The notes under the pieces were generated by a model. That model searched no databases, was not told the origin of the DNA, and saw only the letters and a program-made list of their open reading frames with translations. This document shows, piece after piece, positions 24,121 through 32,866 of a DNA stretch of 39,965 nucleotides. Made by a program: the position numbers and the translations under genes. The stretch's first letter is position 1. Every line of letters begins with the position of its first letter. Source of the DNA: Candidatus Endomicrobiellum guadaloupense (lineage in GTDB: Bacteria; Elusimicrobiota; Endomicrobiia; Endomicrobiales; Endomicrobiaceae); the NCBI GenBank assembly GCA_031278895.1, contig JAITJN010000066.1, positions 1 through 39,965 of the forward strand. The letters run 5' to 3'.

Positions 24121-25350
24121 CTAATCCAATCCTGTAAATGATGGATACGCACTCTCTCCATGCTCGGATATATCTAGACCTATCAATTCTTCTCTTCTAC
24201 TAACTCTTAAAGGCGTCAACTGTTTAACAATACCTGCACAAATTAAAGTCCCTAATATAACAATTACAAATGTTATAAGTATCCCTTCAATTTGGGCAAA
24301 AAACTGAGCAAATTCACCATAAATAAGTCCCGGTTGTCCGCCATTAATTGATGGATTTACAAAAACCCCTGTAAGTATTCCTCCCCAAACACCACCTATA
24401 CCATGACAACCGAAAGCATCCAAAGCATCATCAATTTTAAACACTCTTTTAATAAGAGCTATCCCACAATAACAAACAGGACTTACTGTCAACCCTATTA
24501 TTAAAGCTGCCCATATATCAACAAATCCAGCTGCAGGCGTAATGCCGACTAATCCTGCTATAACACCAGTACATACACCTATAAGAGTACTTTTTCCAGT
24601 TTTAATTATATCCAATAAAATCCAAACTAACATTCCTGCAGAAGAAGCCACAGCTGTTGCTATAAACGCATGAGCTGCAAGACCGTTTGCAGCAAGAGCA
24701 CTCCCAGAGTTAAAACCAAACCATCCAAATAGCAATAATCCCATACCCAAGAAAACAAATGGGATACTATGCATTCTATAGGAAACTTGCATATAATCTA
24801 CTCTTTTGCCAAGCAAAATAGCAAGGACTAAACCAGTAGTTCCTGAACTTATGTGTACAACATCGCCACCAGCAAAGTCTAAAGCACCTATAGTACCACC
24901 TATTAATCCACCACCCCAGACCATATGTGCCAAAGGATAATACACAAATACGGACCATAAAGCTACAAAAAGAAACAGTGCTTTAAATCTCATTCTTCCT
25001 GCTACAGAACCAGTGATGATAGCAGGTGTTATAATAGCAAAAGCCATTTGAAATGCAACAAAAGCAAAAGTTGGAATTGAACCAAAAAGAGAATCTGCGT
25101 TTATTCCAAAAAGGCATAAATTTTTTAAAGAGCCTATAAAAGGATTGATACTTTCACCAAAAGATAAAGAATACCCTATCAACATATACAAAACTACTCC
25201 CAAACCCATTATAAAGGCTGAGTTCATTAAGTTGTTGACCATATTCTTTCTACGTCCCATACCACCATAAAAAAATGCAAGTCCTGGCGTCATAAGAATA
25301 ACTAACGCTGTACAAATGATAATAAAAGCTGTGTCTCCTGCACTAAACAT
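24121..25350 (-). CDS. amt: Ammonium transporter Amt
   Basis: Trimeric ammonium channel of the inner membrane, 409 residues, with about 11 helices. Key residues are present: Asp158 in LDFAGGD, and the pore twin His at 166 (VVHISSG) and 316 (GCHGIGG), close to the E. coli AmtB positions 168 and 318. It starts without a cleavable signal peptide, FSAGDTAFIIICTALVILM being the first membrane helix. AAGGAGG lies before the ATG. It is transcribed with glnK just downstream. A sigma70-type promoter is visible 150 bases upstream; I found no valid sigma54 box. Confidence 0.95.
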   Translation of the reverse strand: MFSAGDTAFIIICTALVILMTPGLAFFYGGMGRRKNMVNNLMNSAFIMGLGVVLYMLIGYSLSFGESINPFIGSLKNLCLFGINADSLFGSIPTFAFVAFQMAFAIITPAIITGSVAGRMRFKALFLFVALWSVFVYYPLAHMVWGGGLIGGTIGALDFAGGDVVHISSGTTGLVLAILLGKRVDYMQVSYRMHSIPFVFLGMGLLLFGWFGFNSGSALAANGLAAHAFIATAVASSAGMLVWILLDIIKTGKSTLIGVCTGVIAGLVGITPAAGFVDIWAALIIGLTVSPVCYCGIALIKRVFKIDDALDAFGCHGIGGVWGGILTGVFVNPSINGGQPGLIYGEFAQFFAQIEGILITFVIVILGTLICAGIVKQLTPLRVSRREELIGLDISEHGESAYPSFTGLD

Positions 25351-25676
25351 CCTATATCCTCCTTAGCAAAAAATGCCAAAACTATGTATTTTTTGAGATT
25401 TTTCATAGACATTTTTTATTTATATAAATTTTATAGACCAAAAAAAACTAAATATCTATATTTTTGCACTTTATTTCATTACATTTGTAAACTAAGCAAT
25501 AAGAAGTATATTAACTTTAAGTAAATATTGTCAATTTATTTGTAGGTATTAATACTAATTGATTTGTTATACATATAACTTTCCTTTTTTCTTGAATTTA
25601 TTGCTTATATTCTCCCCTTCTAAGTGCCTTTTTATTCTTAAATAGTTTCTTGTGGCCTCTCATGATAAGTTAGATA
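25351..25676. other. Intergenic region between amt and recO
   Basis: A 326-base AT-rich gap. It holds the predicted amt promoter (25505-25534) and a leader of about 148 bases. Next to recO, on the minus strand at 25598-25663, there is an open frame of 21 codons encoding a basic peptide (MRGHKKLFKNKKALRRGEYK and one more residue), without a ribosome site. No terminator hairpin was seen behind recO. Confidence 0.5.
25505..25534 (-). promoter_or_regulatory. Predicted sigma70 promoter of amt-glnK
   Basis: Minus strand: TTGACA (25534-25529), an 18-base spacer and TATACT (25510-25505). Predicted start near 25498, which leaves a leader of about 148 bases before the amt ATG. Confidence 0.55.
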
Positions 25677-26333
25677 TTAAGATTTAACGTTTAGTTTGTG
25701 AAAAAAAATACTTGTAACAGGGTGACGTATGTAATTGATTAGATAAGATTCAATATAATTCCAAACTTTGTCGTCTTCTATTTCAGTGAAAGCATCTACA
25801 TCGTTACCAGAACAGCTTGAGAGTTTTTTTATATCCATAATTATATTTCTATCAATAAAAGTCTTGTTGTTTTTTATATAGTCTGTAAACGAATACCCAG
25901 AAAGCTTTAAAAATCGCAATATAAATGCAATTAAAGCTCTCTTTGGATATCTGCAGCTTCCAAGTATTTCCCAAATTCTTACTATCAAATCATATTTCTG
26001 GACATTTCCAAGGTAAAAAGGTGCCAATTTATCACTTACTTCGCATGCATATAGTGCATATAAATTACGCATAAAATCTTTTTTTAGTGTTGTATTATTG
26101 TTAACGATACTTGCACCTGTGATTTTTGGCCTTATTGATTGATGGCTATTAAAAACATGAAACTCACTTTCTGTAAGAGGTTCTGTAGCGGAAGAAAGTC
26201 TTGCAGCTATTTTTTTTGCGCTTGGAACAACAGCTTGAATTTTACCCCACTGGTAAGAGTAAATTGTGACAAGCTTGTCATATTCCCCTTGAATTTTGGA
26301 GTTAAGAACAAGACCATTTATTGTGTAATACAT
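25677..26333 (-). CDS. recO: DNA repair protein RecO
   Basis: RecF-pathway mediator of 218 residues that helps load RecA on SSB-coated gaps. The N-terminal OB-fold has the usual opening YTINGLVLNSKIQGEYDKLVTIYS-type sequence (about 3-26) and KIQAVVPSAKK. A helical C-terminal region follows (about 85-215). The four-Cys zinc motif found in some family members is not present. It overlaps the upstream CNNM gene by 16 bases and ends the seven-gene unit. Confidence 0.85.
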   Translation of the reverse strand: MYYTINGLVLNSKIQGEYDKLVTIYSYQWGKIQAVVPSAKKIAARLSSATEPLTESEFHVFNSHQSIRPKITGASIVNNNTTLKKDFMRNLYALYACEVSDKLAPFYLGNVQKYDLIVRIWEILGSCRYPKRALIAFILRFLKLSGYSFTDYIKNNKTFIDRNIIMDIKKLSSCSGNDVDAFTEIEDDKVWNYIESYLINYIRHPVTSIFFHKLNVKS

Positions 26334-27580
26334 TTTTTTAAAACTATTCTCTTTACTTTTTTAGAATCAGCGTCTTGTATTTCTATTGAATATCCATTCC
26401 AGTTAATTTTCTCTCTCTCTTGAGGGATTCTACCAAATATTTCTAAAATCCAGCCATTAACTGTTGAATAGTTCCCTTCTGGAATATCAATACCCAATTT
26501 ATCGTTAACATTTGTTATTGACTCATATGCTTGTATAATATATTTGCTTCCTTTAGTTGGGATTATAGTTTTTTCTCTAAAATCATGTTCATCCCAAACA
26601 TCTCCTACAATTTCCTCTAATAAGTCTTCTATTGAAACAAGACCTACAGTATAGCCAAACTCGTCTACTACTATGGCTATATGATGCCTATCTGTTTTAA
26701 ATTCTTTAAGAACTTTGCTGATCTTTGAATTTTCAGGAGCAAAATATACAGGACGTATTAAATCTTCAATAACTATAATGCCACAATTGCGCCAAGCAAC
26801 TGCCAAATCTTTTGCATATATTATTCCTATTATATTACTTATATCTTTGCTGTATATTGGAACTCTTGAATACTTTGTGTTAATAATCTTTTTGATCATC
26901 TCTTCTTTAGACATATCTGTGTCTACAGCAAAAATTTCTGATACAGGCATCATCACTTGAGATACTTTCATATTCTTAAAATCCATTATATTGCTTACAA
27001 GTTCTCTAGCTTCGTATGAAAGAGGGGAAGTGTTTTCATTTGATAATAAAAAGTCTATTTCATCGGCTTTGATGTGTCCACTTTCATTGCGCCTAAAAAA
27101 TGTTTTCATTATTTTATTTGAAACTTTCAATAAGTAATTAATTATAATTCTAAAAAGTGATGCAAATTTTATTATCATAGGTAAAACAAATATTCCCCAC
27201 TTTTCAGAGTTATATCTTGCTATGGTTTTTGGAAAAATATTGCCTATAGTTAGCGCTAACAATATTGAAAGAATTGGGAAAGCAAAATTTAAAATGTCGG
27301 TATTTATTTTGTAATACTCTGAAATATCAATCGCAAGAGATGAGAGAACAATACTCATACCTACTATAGACAAGTTTATCCCAATTATCATAGCTGTCAT
27401 AACCTCTTGATCGTTATTTTCCCAAAAAGTTACAATTTTTGAATATTTTATTCCTCTTTCTTTTACCTTTCTCAAAAAAGATGCAGATAAGCTTGTAACA
27501 GCAGTTTCAGAACCGCTAAAAAAAGCAAGCATTAATAATAAAACAAAGAAAAAAATAATTTTAAATATAATAAGTATCAT
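26318..27580 (-). CDS. CNNM/CorC-type transporter (DUF21 + CBS pair + CorC_HlyC domain)
   Basis: Inner-membrane protein of 420 residues in the CNNM/hemolysin C family, linked to Mg2+ or other divalent cation export. An N-terminal DUF21 membrane domain (about 1-180) has FFSGSETAVTSL and later PKTIARYNSEKWG. Two CBS domains follow (about 200-320; MMPVSEIFAVDTD, VGLVSIEDLLEEIVGDVWDEHD). A CorC_HlyC domain is at about 335-415 (GNYSTVNGWILEIFGRIP). It overlaps the next CNNM gene by four bases. The two may form a heterodimer; substrate unproven. Confidence 0.87.
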   Translation of the reverse strand: MILIIFKIIFFFVLLLMLAFFSGSETAVTSLSASFLRKVKERGIKYSKIVTFWENNDQEVMTAMIIGINLSIVGMSIVLSSLAIDISEYYKINTDILNFAFPILSILLALTIGNIFPKTIARYNSEKWGIFVLPMIIKFASLFRIIINYLLKVSNKIMKTFFRRNESGHIKADEIDFLLSNENTSPLSYEARELVSNIMDFKNMKVSQVMMPVSEIFAVDTDMSKEEMIKKIINTKYSRVPIYSKDISNIIGIIYAKDLAVAWRNCGIIVIEDLIRPVYFAPENSKISKVLKEFKTDRHHIAIVVDEFGYTVGLVSIEDLLEEIVGDVWDEHDFREKTIIPTKGSKYIIQAYESITNVNDKLGIDIPEGNYSTVNGWILEIFGRIPQEREKINWNGYSIEIQDADSKKVKRIVLKKCITQ

Positions 27581-28584
27581 GGTTCGTAATCGTACTCATC
27601 AAGAATTTCTCCGACAACTTCTTCTAATATATCTTCAAGAGTAACCATACCTGTTATATTGCCATTTTTATCTTTTACAAAAGCTATATGGGTTTTCCCG
27701 CTTTGAAAGTTTTTTAACAATTCATTTACTTTCTGTTCTTCACTTATATAATATGGTTCTTTAACAAGCGAGCGTATAAAATGCCCCTTATTTTCTTGCC
27801 ACAATTCTAAAACGTCTTTTATATGTACATATCCTATAATATTGTCTTTTGATTTAAGATAAACAGGAATTCTGCTTCTTGAAGTTTCGACAGCTATATC
27901 CAAAAATTCTTCATCTTCTAAAGATAAATCTACTGAGTCTATATCTTCAAACGGAATCATTATTTTTTTTACTAATAACTCTCCAAAACATAAAACTCTT
28001 TCAAGCATAACTCCAGTTTCTTTATCTATTTCTCCACTATATCCTCCTTCTGAAAGGAGAATCTTGACTTCTTCTTCGCTTAGAGCATAAGAATGTTTCC
28101 CAACAGCTTCACCTTTTGGAGATAAAAATTCTGTGATTTTAATAAATGGATATATAAATGGTTTTAACATTTTGTCTATTTTAGAAAGGATAGGTACCGA
28201 CATAACAGTAATTTTCTCAGAGTTTGATCTGGCATAAAATTTTGGAACAAGTTCCCCAAATACTAAAATAACAGAAGACGTTATAATCCAGGTAAGAATA
28301 TCAACAATATTTCTATTGACCATGTACAGCAATTTAGTCATAAAATATGCTGAGACAAAACTTGTCAAAATATCAGCTATAGTATTTACACTAAGAATAA
28401 TTGTAAGAAGATAATAAGGCTGTTCAAGCCAAGACAATAAATGTTTAGAAATACTAGGACTTTGGACTATAAGTTTTTTGATTCTATACTTGGACAAACT
28501 TGTAATGCCTATTTCAGCTGCAGATATCCAAGCTGAAACAATTAAAAGAAAAACAAACACAACTATGCTTGCGAAAATAGACAT
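27577..28584 (-). CDS. CNNM-family protein lacking the CorC_HlyC domain
   Basis: A second DUF21/CBS membrane protein, 335 residues. The membrane domain (about 1-170) has WISAAEIGITSLSKYRI and ELVPKFYARSNSEKI. The CBS pair (about 195-330; MIPFEDIDSVDLS, GMVTLEDILEEVVGEILDEYDYE) reaches the stop directly, so the CorC_HlyC domain present in its neighbour is absent. It overlaps ybeY by 22 bases and the second CNNM gene by four (ATGA), so the three are translationally coupled. The short form is common in bacterial CNNM pairs, so it need not be broken. Confidence 0.85.
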   Translation of the reverse strand: MSIFASIVVFVFLLIVSAWISAAEIGITSLSKYRIKKLIVQSPSISKHLLSWLEQPYYLLTIILSVNTIADILTSFVSAYFMTKLLYMVNRNIVDILTWIITSSVILVFGELVPKFYARSNSEKITVMSVPILSKIDKMLKPFIYPFIKITEFLSPKGEAVGKHSYALSEEEVKILLSEGGYSGEIDKETGVMLERVLCFGELLVKKIMIPFEDIDSVDLSLEDEEFLDIAVETSRSRIPVYLKSKDNIIGYVHIKDVLELWQENKGHFIRSLVKEPYYISEEQKVNELLKNFQSGKTHIAFVKDKNGNITGMVTLEDILEEVVGEILDEYDYEP

Positions 28585-28997
28585 TGGAATATTTTATCCT
28601 GTTTTGCAAACATTTTAGATTTATTTTCAACGTCGTAATCAGTGTATCCGCAAAGATGTAGTACACCGTGTATAACAAGATATGCCAATTCCTGCTGCCA
28701 GCTGTTCCCATATTTTTTTGCCTGTTTTTGAGTACGTTTTCTTGATATGTATATATCTCCTGCAAAAAATTCAGGGATTATTAAAAAAGATATAATGTCT
28801 GTTATGCGTCTTACTTCTCTGTACTCTATGTTCAATTTTTTTATCTCCTCATCACTTACCATTATAAAATTTATTTGATACTTTTTCTTTTTTTCAGATT
28901 TTAAAGCAAGCTCTGCTGCTTGTTTTAAAGTTTCAATATATTCTTTTGGAAAGTTAATAAAATCTACGAAATTTTTATTTGTATTCAATTCGCGCAT
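28563..28997 (-). CDS. ybeY: Endoribonuclease YbeY (rRNA maturation factor)
   Basis: Metal-dependent RNase of 144 residues for 16S rRNA 3'-end maturation and ribosome quality control. The zinc motif is HGVLHLCGYTD with His110, His114 and Asp120; most YbeY have His at the third position (HGxLHLxGYDH), but an Asp variant is, to my knowledge, usual in Bacteroidetes. The conserved segment LNIEYREVRRITDIISF (about 54-71) is present. It overlaps pgpH by 23 bases. Neighbours PgpH, CNNM and RecO are common companions of YbeY in other phyla. Confidence 0.92.
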   Translation of the reverse strand: MRELNTNKNFVDFINFPKEYIETLKQAAELALKSEKKKKYQINFIMVSDEEIKKLNIEYREVRRITDIISFLIIPEFFAGDIYISRKRTQKQAKKYGNSWQQELAYLVIHGVLHLCGYTDYDVENKSKMFAKQDKIFQCLFSQA

Positions 28998-30435
28998 GAT
29001 ATATACTCATAATAGTTGAAATAATACTATCTTTCATTAGTTCTAAGTCTTTTAATGTTATTGGACATGCGGAAAACTGTCCATCTATAAATTTATTATT
29101 TATTATTTTTTCAACCATATCTTTTATTCTCGCGGACGTAGGCTCATCTATACTACGACATGCCGCTTCGCAAGAATCAGCCAGCATTATTATTGCAGCA
29201 ATTTTTGTAGCTGGCTTTGGTCCTGGATATCTGAAGTTCTCTATCTCAGTATGCAATCCGGATTCTAAAGATCTATGATAAAAAGCATGCATGATAGTCG
29301 TACCATGATGTTGTTCTATTATATTTATTATTTCATTATCTACATTATATTTTTTTGCAAGAACAACACCTTCTTTAACATGTGATATTAGAATGAGTCG
29401 CGACATCTCAGGATTCAAATTATCATGAGGGTTATACCCAGGAGTCTGATTTTCTATAAAGTATAAAGGGTTCTTCAGTTTTCCTATATCATGATAATAA
29501 GAACCTATCCTTGCTAAAAGCGAATTTTCACCCAAAACATTTGCCGATTGTTCAGAAATATCGGCAGTCATAATTGAATGATGATAAGTACCTGGCGCTT
29601 CAAGCATAAGCCTTTTAAGCAAAGAATTATTAAAATCTGAAAGTTCTATTAGCTTTATATTTGTAGTTCTTGAAAAAATCTTTTCAAATAAAGGCATAAA
29701 AGCTAATAAAATAACTATAGAAAAAATTCCATTTAAAACACTATAGAAAAGATTGTATTTAAATTGAGAAACATCATAATTGCCAACAAAATAGAACATA
29801 AATAACAACGCCATATTGGCAATAACAGTCTTAACACCAACATTTATAAAATCAGATCTCTTACGAATTGCATGTACATTTCCGACTACAAAAATTGCGC
29901 CTCCAAGCATTGTGAGAAAAACGTCAAAGCGCATACCATTTAGAAATGCTGCATATAAACTTAAACATACAGCATATACCCCGCCTAACCTTGACGACAA
30001 TAGCATTGCCGCCATAATTGAAAATGCAGAAACTGGAGATGCAAAAGGAGATAAATATTCTTTTGCAATCTGAAAAGTTAAAAGAGAAGTTATAAAGAGC
30101 ATACACATTAAAACAACTGCATCATTATCCCCTAAAATAACTTTTTCTCTATTTTGAATTTGGGCTATAAAAAAAACGATAACTGCAGAAGTGAAAATAG
30201 CCGCTGCAACAATTACTTTTGAGCTTATACCAACGCCCATTATAAGCATGATGTAAATAACTGCTATTGTAAATAAGAAAGAAATGAATACAGGTATTTT
30301 TATTTCTCTATGGAATAAGCTTTTTGATTCCCTTATGACAGGTCCCTTGGAATAGTCATAAGTTTTAAAATTCCTAGCAACTTTTAAGAGAACAGATCTT
30401 GTCCATGACTTTACACTATTAAATAAATTATTCAT
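28975..30435 (-). CDS. PgpH-like 7TM-HD phosphohydrolase without extracellular domain
   Basis: Inner-membrane HD-domain protein of 486 residues. Membrane helices fill about 48-255. The cytosolic HD domain is about 275-480: H-bearing TYHHSIM, the HD pair in YYHDIGKLKNP, ISHVKEG, HHGTT and MLADSCEAA. PgpH proteins hydrolyse c-di-AMP and are usually 700-850 residues because of a large extracellular 7TMR-HDED domain before the helices; that domain is missing here. GAGG stands seven bases before the ATG, so the start looks genuine. Adjacent to ybeY, as in Firmicutes. Substrate c-di-AMP is inferred from the family. Confidence 0.86.
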   Translation of the reverse strand: MNNLFNSVKSWTRSVLLKVARNFKTYDYSKGPVIRESKSLFHREIKIPVFISFLFTIAVIYIMLIMGVGISSKVIVAAAIFTSAVIVFFIAQIQNREKVILGDNDAVVLMCMLFITSLLTFQIAKEYLSPFASPVSAFSIMAAMLLSSRLGGVYAVCLSLYAAFLNGMRFDVFLTMLGGAIFVVGNVHAIRKRSDFINVGVKTVIANMALLFMFYFVGNYDVSQFKYNLFYSVLNGIFSIVILLAFMPLFEKIFSRTTNIKLIELSDFNNSLLKRLMLEAPGTYHHSIMTADISEQSANVLGENSLLARIGSYYHDIGKLKNPLYFIENQTPGYNPHDNLNPEMSRLILISHVKEGVVLAKKYNVDNEIINIIEQHHGTTIMHAFYHRSLESGLHTEIENFRYPGPKPATKIAAIIMLADSCEAACRSIDEPTSARIKDMVEKIINNKFIDGQFSACPITLKDLELMKDSIISTIMSIYHARIEYK

Positions 30436-30466
30436 TTATTCCTCTGCACTGTATTGCGAAACAAAA

Positions 30467-32233
30467 TTAAGCCTTTGCTTGTTTGATAACAACTCGCACA
30501 CCTAATTCTTTAAGCTGTTTTTCGCTTACCGGAGCTGGGGAATTTGAAAGAGGATCAAAGGCTTTTTGAGTCTTAGGAAATGCTATTACTTCTCTTATAG
30601 AGTCTTCTCCAGCCATCAACGCGCACATCCTGTCAAAACCCAAAGCAAATCCTCCGTGGGGAGGTGCGCCATATGCCAACGCGTCAAGCAAAAAACCAAA
30701 TTTCTCTTTTGCAGATTTATCTGAAATATTTAGAATATCAAAAATTTTCTTTTGAATGTCACTTCTATGTATTCTTATAGAACCTCCGCCAAGTTCAACA
30801 CCATTCAAAATAACATCATAAGCTTTAGCTTTTACGGTCCCAGCATTTTCTTTGTTTAGCGAAGCTGTATCTTGAGGTGAAGTAAACGGGTGATGTAATG
30901 CCTGCCATTTCTGCTCTTCTTTATCCCATTCCATAAGAGGAAAATCTACAACCCATAAGAAATTAAATTTAGACTTGTCTATAAGGCTAAGATCTTTACC
31001 CATTTTAAGTCTTAATGCGCCAAGACCTTTAGCAACAATTTTTTCTTCATCTGCAAGGAAAACAACTAAATCATCTGGATTAGCACCAAGCTTTGATATT
31101 ATTGTTTTTATTTCTTCATCTTTAAAATATTTAACTATGTTAGATTCTGCGCCAGATTCAGTAATTTTCATCCACGCTAAACCTTTAGCGCCATATTCTC
31201 CTACAAATTTTGTAAGTTCGTCAATTTCTGATCTTGAAAAAGAAATACCTTTTGGGATACATAAGCCTCTTACAATACCTCCTTTAGATATAACAGATGA
31301 AAAAACACCAAATCCGCAATCTTTAAGTTCTGTTGAGAAATCCCTTATTTCCATTGCAAATCTTGTATCAGGTTTATCAGAGCCGTAACGAAGCATTGCT
31401 TCTGAATAAGTCATTCTTTCAAAAGGCGTTTTTATTTCGATATTTAACACGTTCTTAAATACTCTTGAAAGCATTCTCTCAATAACGCCCATTACATCGT
31501 TTTCTTCAACAAAAGACATCTCAAGATCTATCTGCGTAAATTCAAGTTGCCTGTCTGCGCGTAAATCTTCATCTCTAAAACATCTTGCTATTTGATAATA
31601 TTTATCAAAACCAGAAACCATCAAAATCTGTTTAAAAAGTTGAGGAGACTGCGGCAATGCAAAGAAACTTTCATGATGAAGTCTTGAAGGGACCAAAAAA
31701 TCTCTCGCACCTTCAGGTGTAGATTTAGTTAAACAAGGCGTTTCTATTTCTAAAAAACCTTCATCATTTAAAAAGTTTCTTACTTCGTTTGAAACTTTGT
31801 GGCGCATTATGAAGTTTTTTTGAAAATTTGGACGGCGTAAGTCTAAATATCTATATTTTAATCTCAATTCTTCTGAAGTTTCTGTATAATCAGATATTTC
31901 AAATGGAAGGCCTGGGCAAGTATTTAAAACCTCTAGTTGTGTAGCTACAAGCTCAACAGAGCCTGTAGGCATATTGTGGTTTAGTGTTCCTTTTGGTCTT
32001 TTTCTTAATAATCCTTTCACTGATATTACATATTCGCTTCTTAAACCTTCTGCTATTTTAAATATCTCTTTATTTTCAGGCTCAAAAACAATTTGGAGTA
32101 ATCCTTCCCTATCTCTTAAATCAACAAAAATTACTCCGCCATGATCTCTACGCGAATGTACCCAACCGCATACAATAATATCTTGGCCAATATTACCTTC
32201 TCTAACGTCTCCGCAATAACTGCTTCTCTTCAT
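30467..32233 (-). CDS. aspS: Aspartyl-tRNA synthetase, bacterial type, non-discriminating signature
   Basis: Class II synthetase of 588 residues charging tRNA-Asp. The N-terminal OB anticodon domain (1-110) carries VHSRRDHGG with His31 and RPKGT with Gly82. Class II motifs follow: motif 2 FRDEDLRADRQLEFTQID (about 217-234), a bacterial GAD insertion (about 280-420) and motif 3 with GFALGFDRM (about 540). His31 and Gly near 82-83 mark non-discriminating AspRS, which also charges tRNA-Asn (known from Pseudomonas and others). The ATG at 32233 has AAAGAGG ahead; an ATG 17 codons earlier lacks a ribosome site. A 31-base gap separates it from the genes on each side. Confidence 0.95.
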   Translation of the reverse strand: MKRSSYCGDVREGNIGQDIIVCGWVHSRRDHGGVIFVDLRDREGLLQIVFEPENKEIFKIAEGLRSEYVISVKGLLRKRPKGTLNHNMPTGSVELVATQLEVLNTCPGLPFEISDYTETSEELRLKYRYLDLRRPNFQKNFIMRHKVSNEVRNFLNDEGFLEIETPCLTKSTPEGARDFLVPSRLHHESFFALPQSPQLFKQILMVSGFDKYYQIARCFRDEDLRADRQLEFTQIDLEMSFVEENDVMGVIERMLSRVFKNVLNIEIKTPFERMTYSEAMLRYGSDKPDTRFAMEIRDFSTELKDCGFGVFSSVISKGGIVRGLCIPKGISFSRSEIDELTKFVGEYGAKGLAWMKITESGAESNIVKYFKDEEIKTIISKLGANPDDLVVFLADEEKIVAKGLGALRLKMGKDLSLIDKSKFNFLWVVDFPLMEWDKEEQKWQALHHPFTSPQDTASLNKENAGTVKAKAYDVILNGVELGGGSIRIHRSDIQKKIFDILNISDKSAKEKFGFLLDALAYGAPPHGGFALGFDRMCALMAGEDSIREVIAFPKTQKAFDPLSNSPAPVSEKQLKELGVRVVIKQAKA

Positions 32234-32264
32234 AATAAAGCCTCTTTTAAAACAATGCAAAATA

Positions 32265-32804
32265 TTATTTTGACAATTTATCAAAATATAACAATGATAT
32301 TATGGTTTTTGAATCTTTTATACGACCATCTTTTATCATACCCAACGCATCTTTAAAACTTATAATTTCAGTATCAACAAATTCATCTTCATCAGGCTTT
32401 AATGTGCCTATTTCAAGCTCAAAAGCAGAAAAAATATGTAACAATTCAGTTGATAAAGCAGATGTAGGATAAAAAGAAATCAATGGTTCAAACTTTTTGG
32501 CTTTATAGCCAGTTTCTTCTTCTAACTCCCTTGTTACGCATTCAAGAGGCGTCTCCCCAGTATCAATTTTACCGGCAGGAATCTCGTAAGTTGTTTCTCC
32601 TATAGCATATCTGTACTGCTTAACAAAAATTATTCGTTCTTTATCAACAAAAGATAGAACTGCCGCTGCACCAGAATGCTTTATATATTCTCTTGAAGCA
32701 ACATTTCCATTTGGGAGCTGCACTTTATCACAAAAAAGTTCTGCAAACTTACCTTTATATATCAATTTACTTTTTAATGGTTTCTCTGTTAAATCTTTAT
32801 TCAT
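32265..32804 (-). CDS. nudF: NUDIX hydrolase, ADP-ribose pyrophosphatase type
   Basis: NUDIX hydrolase of 179 residues, most like ADP-ribose pyrophosphatases that split ADP-ribose to AMP and ribose 5-phosphate. A complete Nudix box spans residues 78-100: Gly78, Glu84, then RELEEETGY (92-100). The preceding REYIKHSGAAAVL, FVKQYRYAIGETTYEIPAG is characteristic of the ADPRase subgroup, and a Pro about 16 after the box (SFYPTSALS) agrees. No Shine-Dalgarno; an extended -10 box ends six bases before the ATG. First gene of the seven-gene unit ending with recO. Confidence 0.88.
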   Translation of the reverse strand: MNKDLTEKPLKSKLIYKGKFAELFCDKVQLPNGNVASREYIKHSGAAAVLSFVDKERIIFVKQYRYAIGETTYEIPAGKIDTGETPLECVTRELEEETGYKAKKFEPLISFYPTSALSTELLHIFSAFELEIGTLKPDEDEFVDTEIISFKDALGMIKDGRIKDSKTIISLLYFDKLSK

Positions 32805-32810
32805 GGCGAT

Positions 32811-32819
32811 ATCTTATCA
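32811..32819 (-). promoter_or_regulatory. Extended -10 promoter giving a leaderless nudF mRNA
   Basis: Minus strand TGA-TAAGAT (32819-32811) ends six bases before the nudF ATG at 32804, so transcription would begin at the A of ATG. This would be the lead promoter of the nudF-to-recO unit. Confidence 0.5.
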
Positions 32820-32866
32820 TTTTTAACTATAAAACAAAACCAACGCAACAAAAGCCTATATATATT

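Noticed and set aside
25357-25374. Sigma54-like box (TTGGCAT...TTGCT on the minus strand) before amt
   Set aside because: GG to GC distance is two bases shorter than required and the box touches the ribosome site, so a start there would leave no leader.
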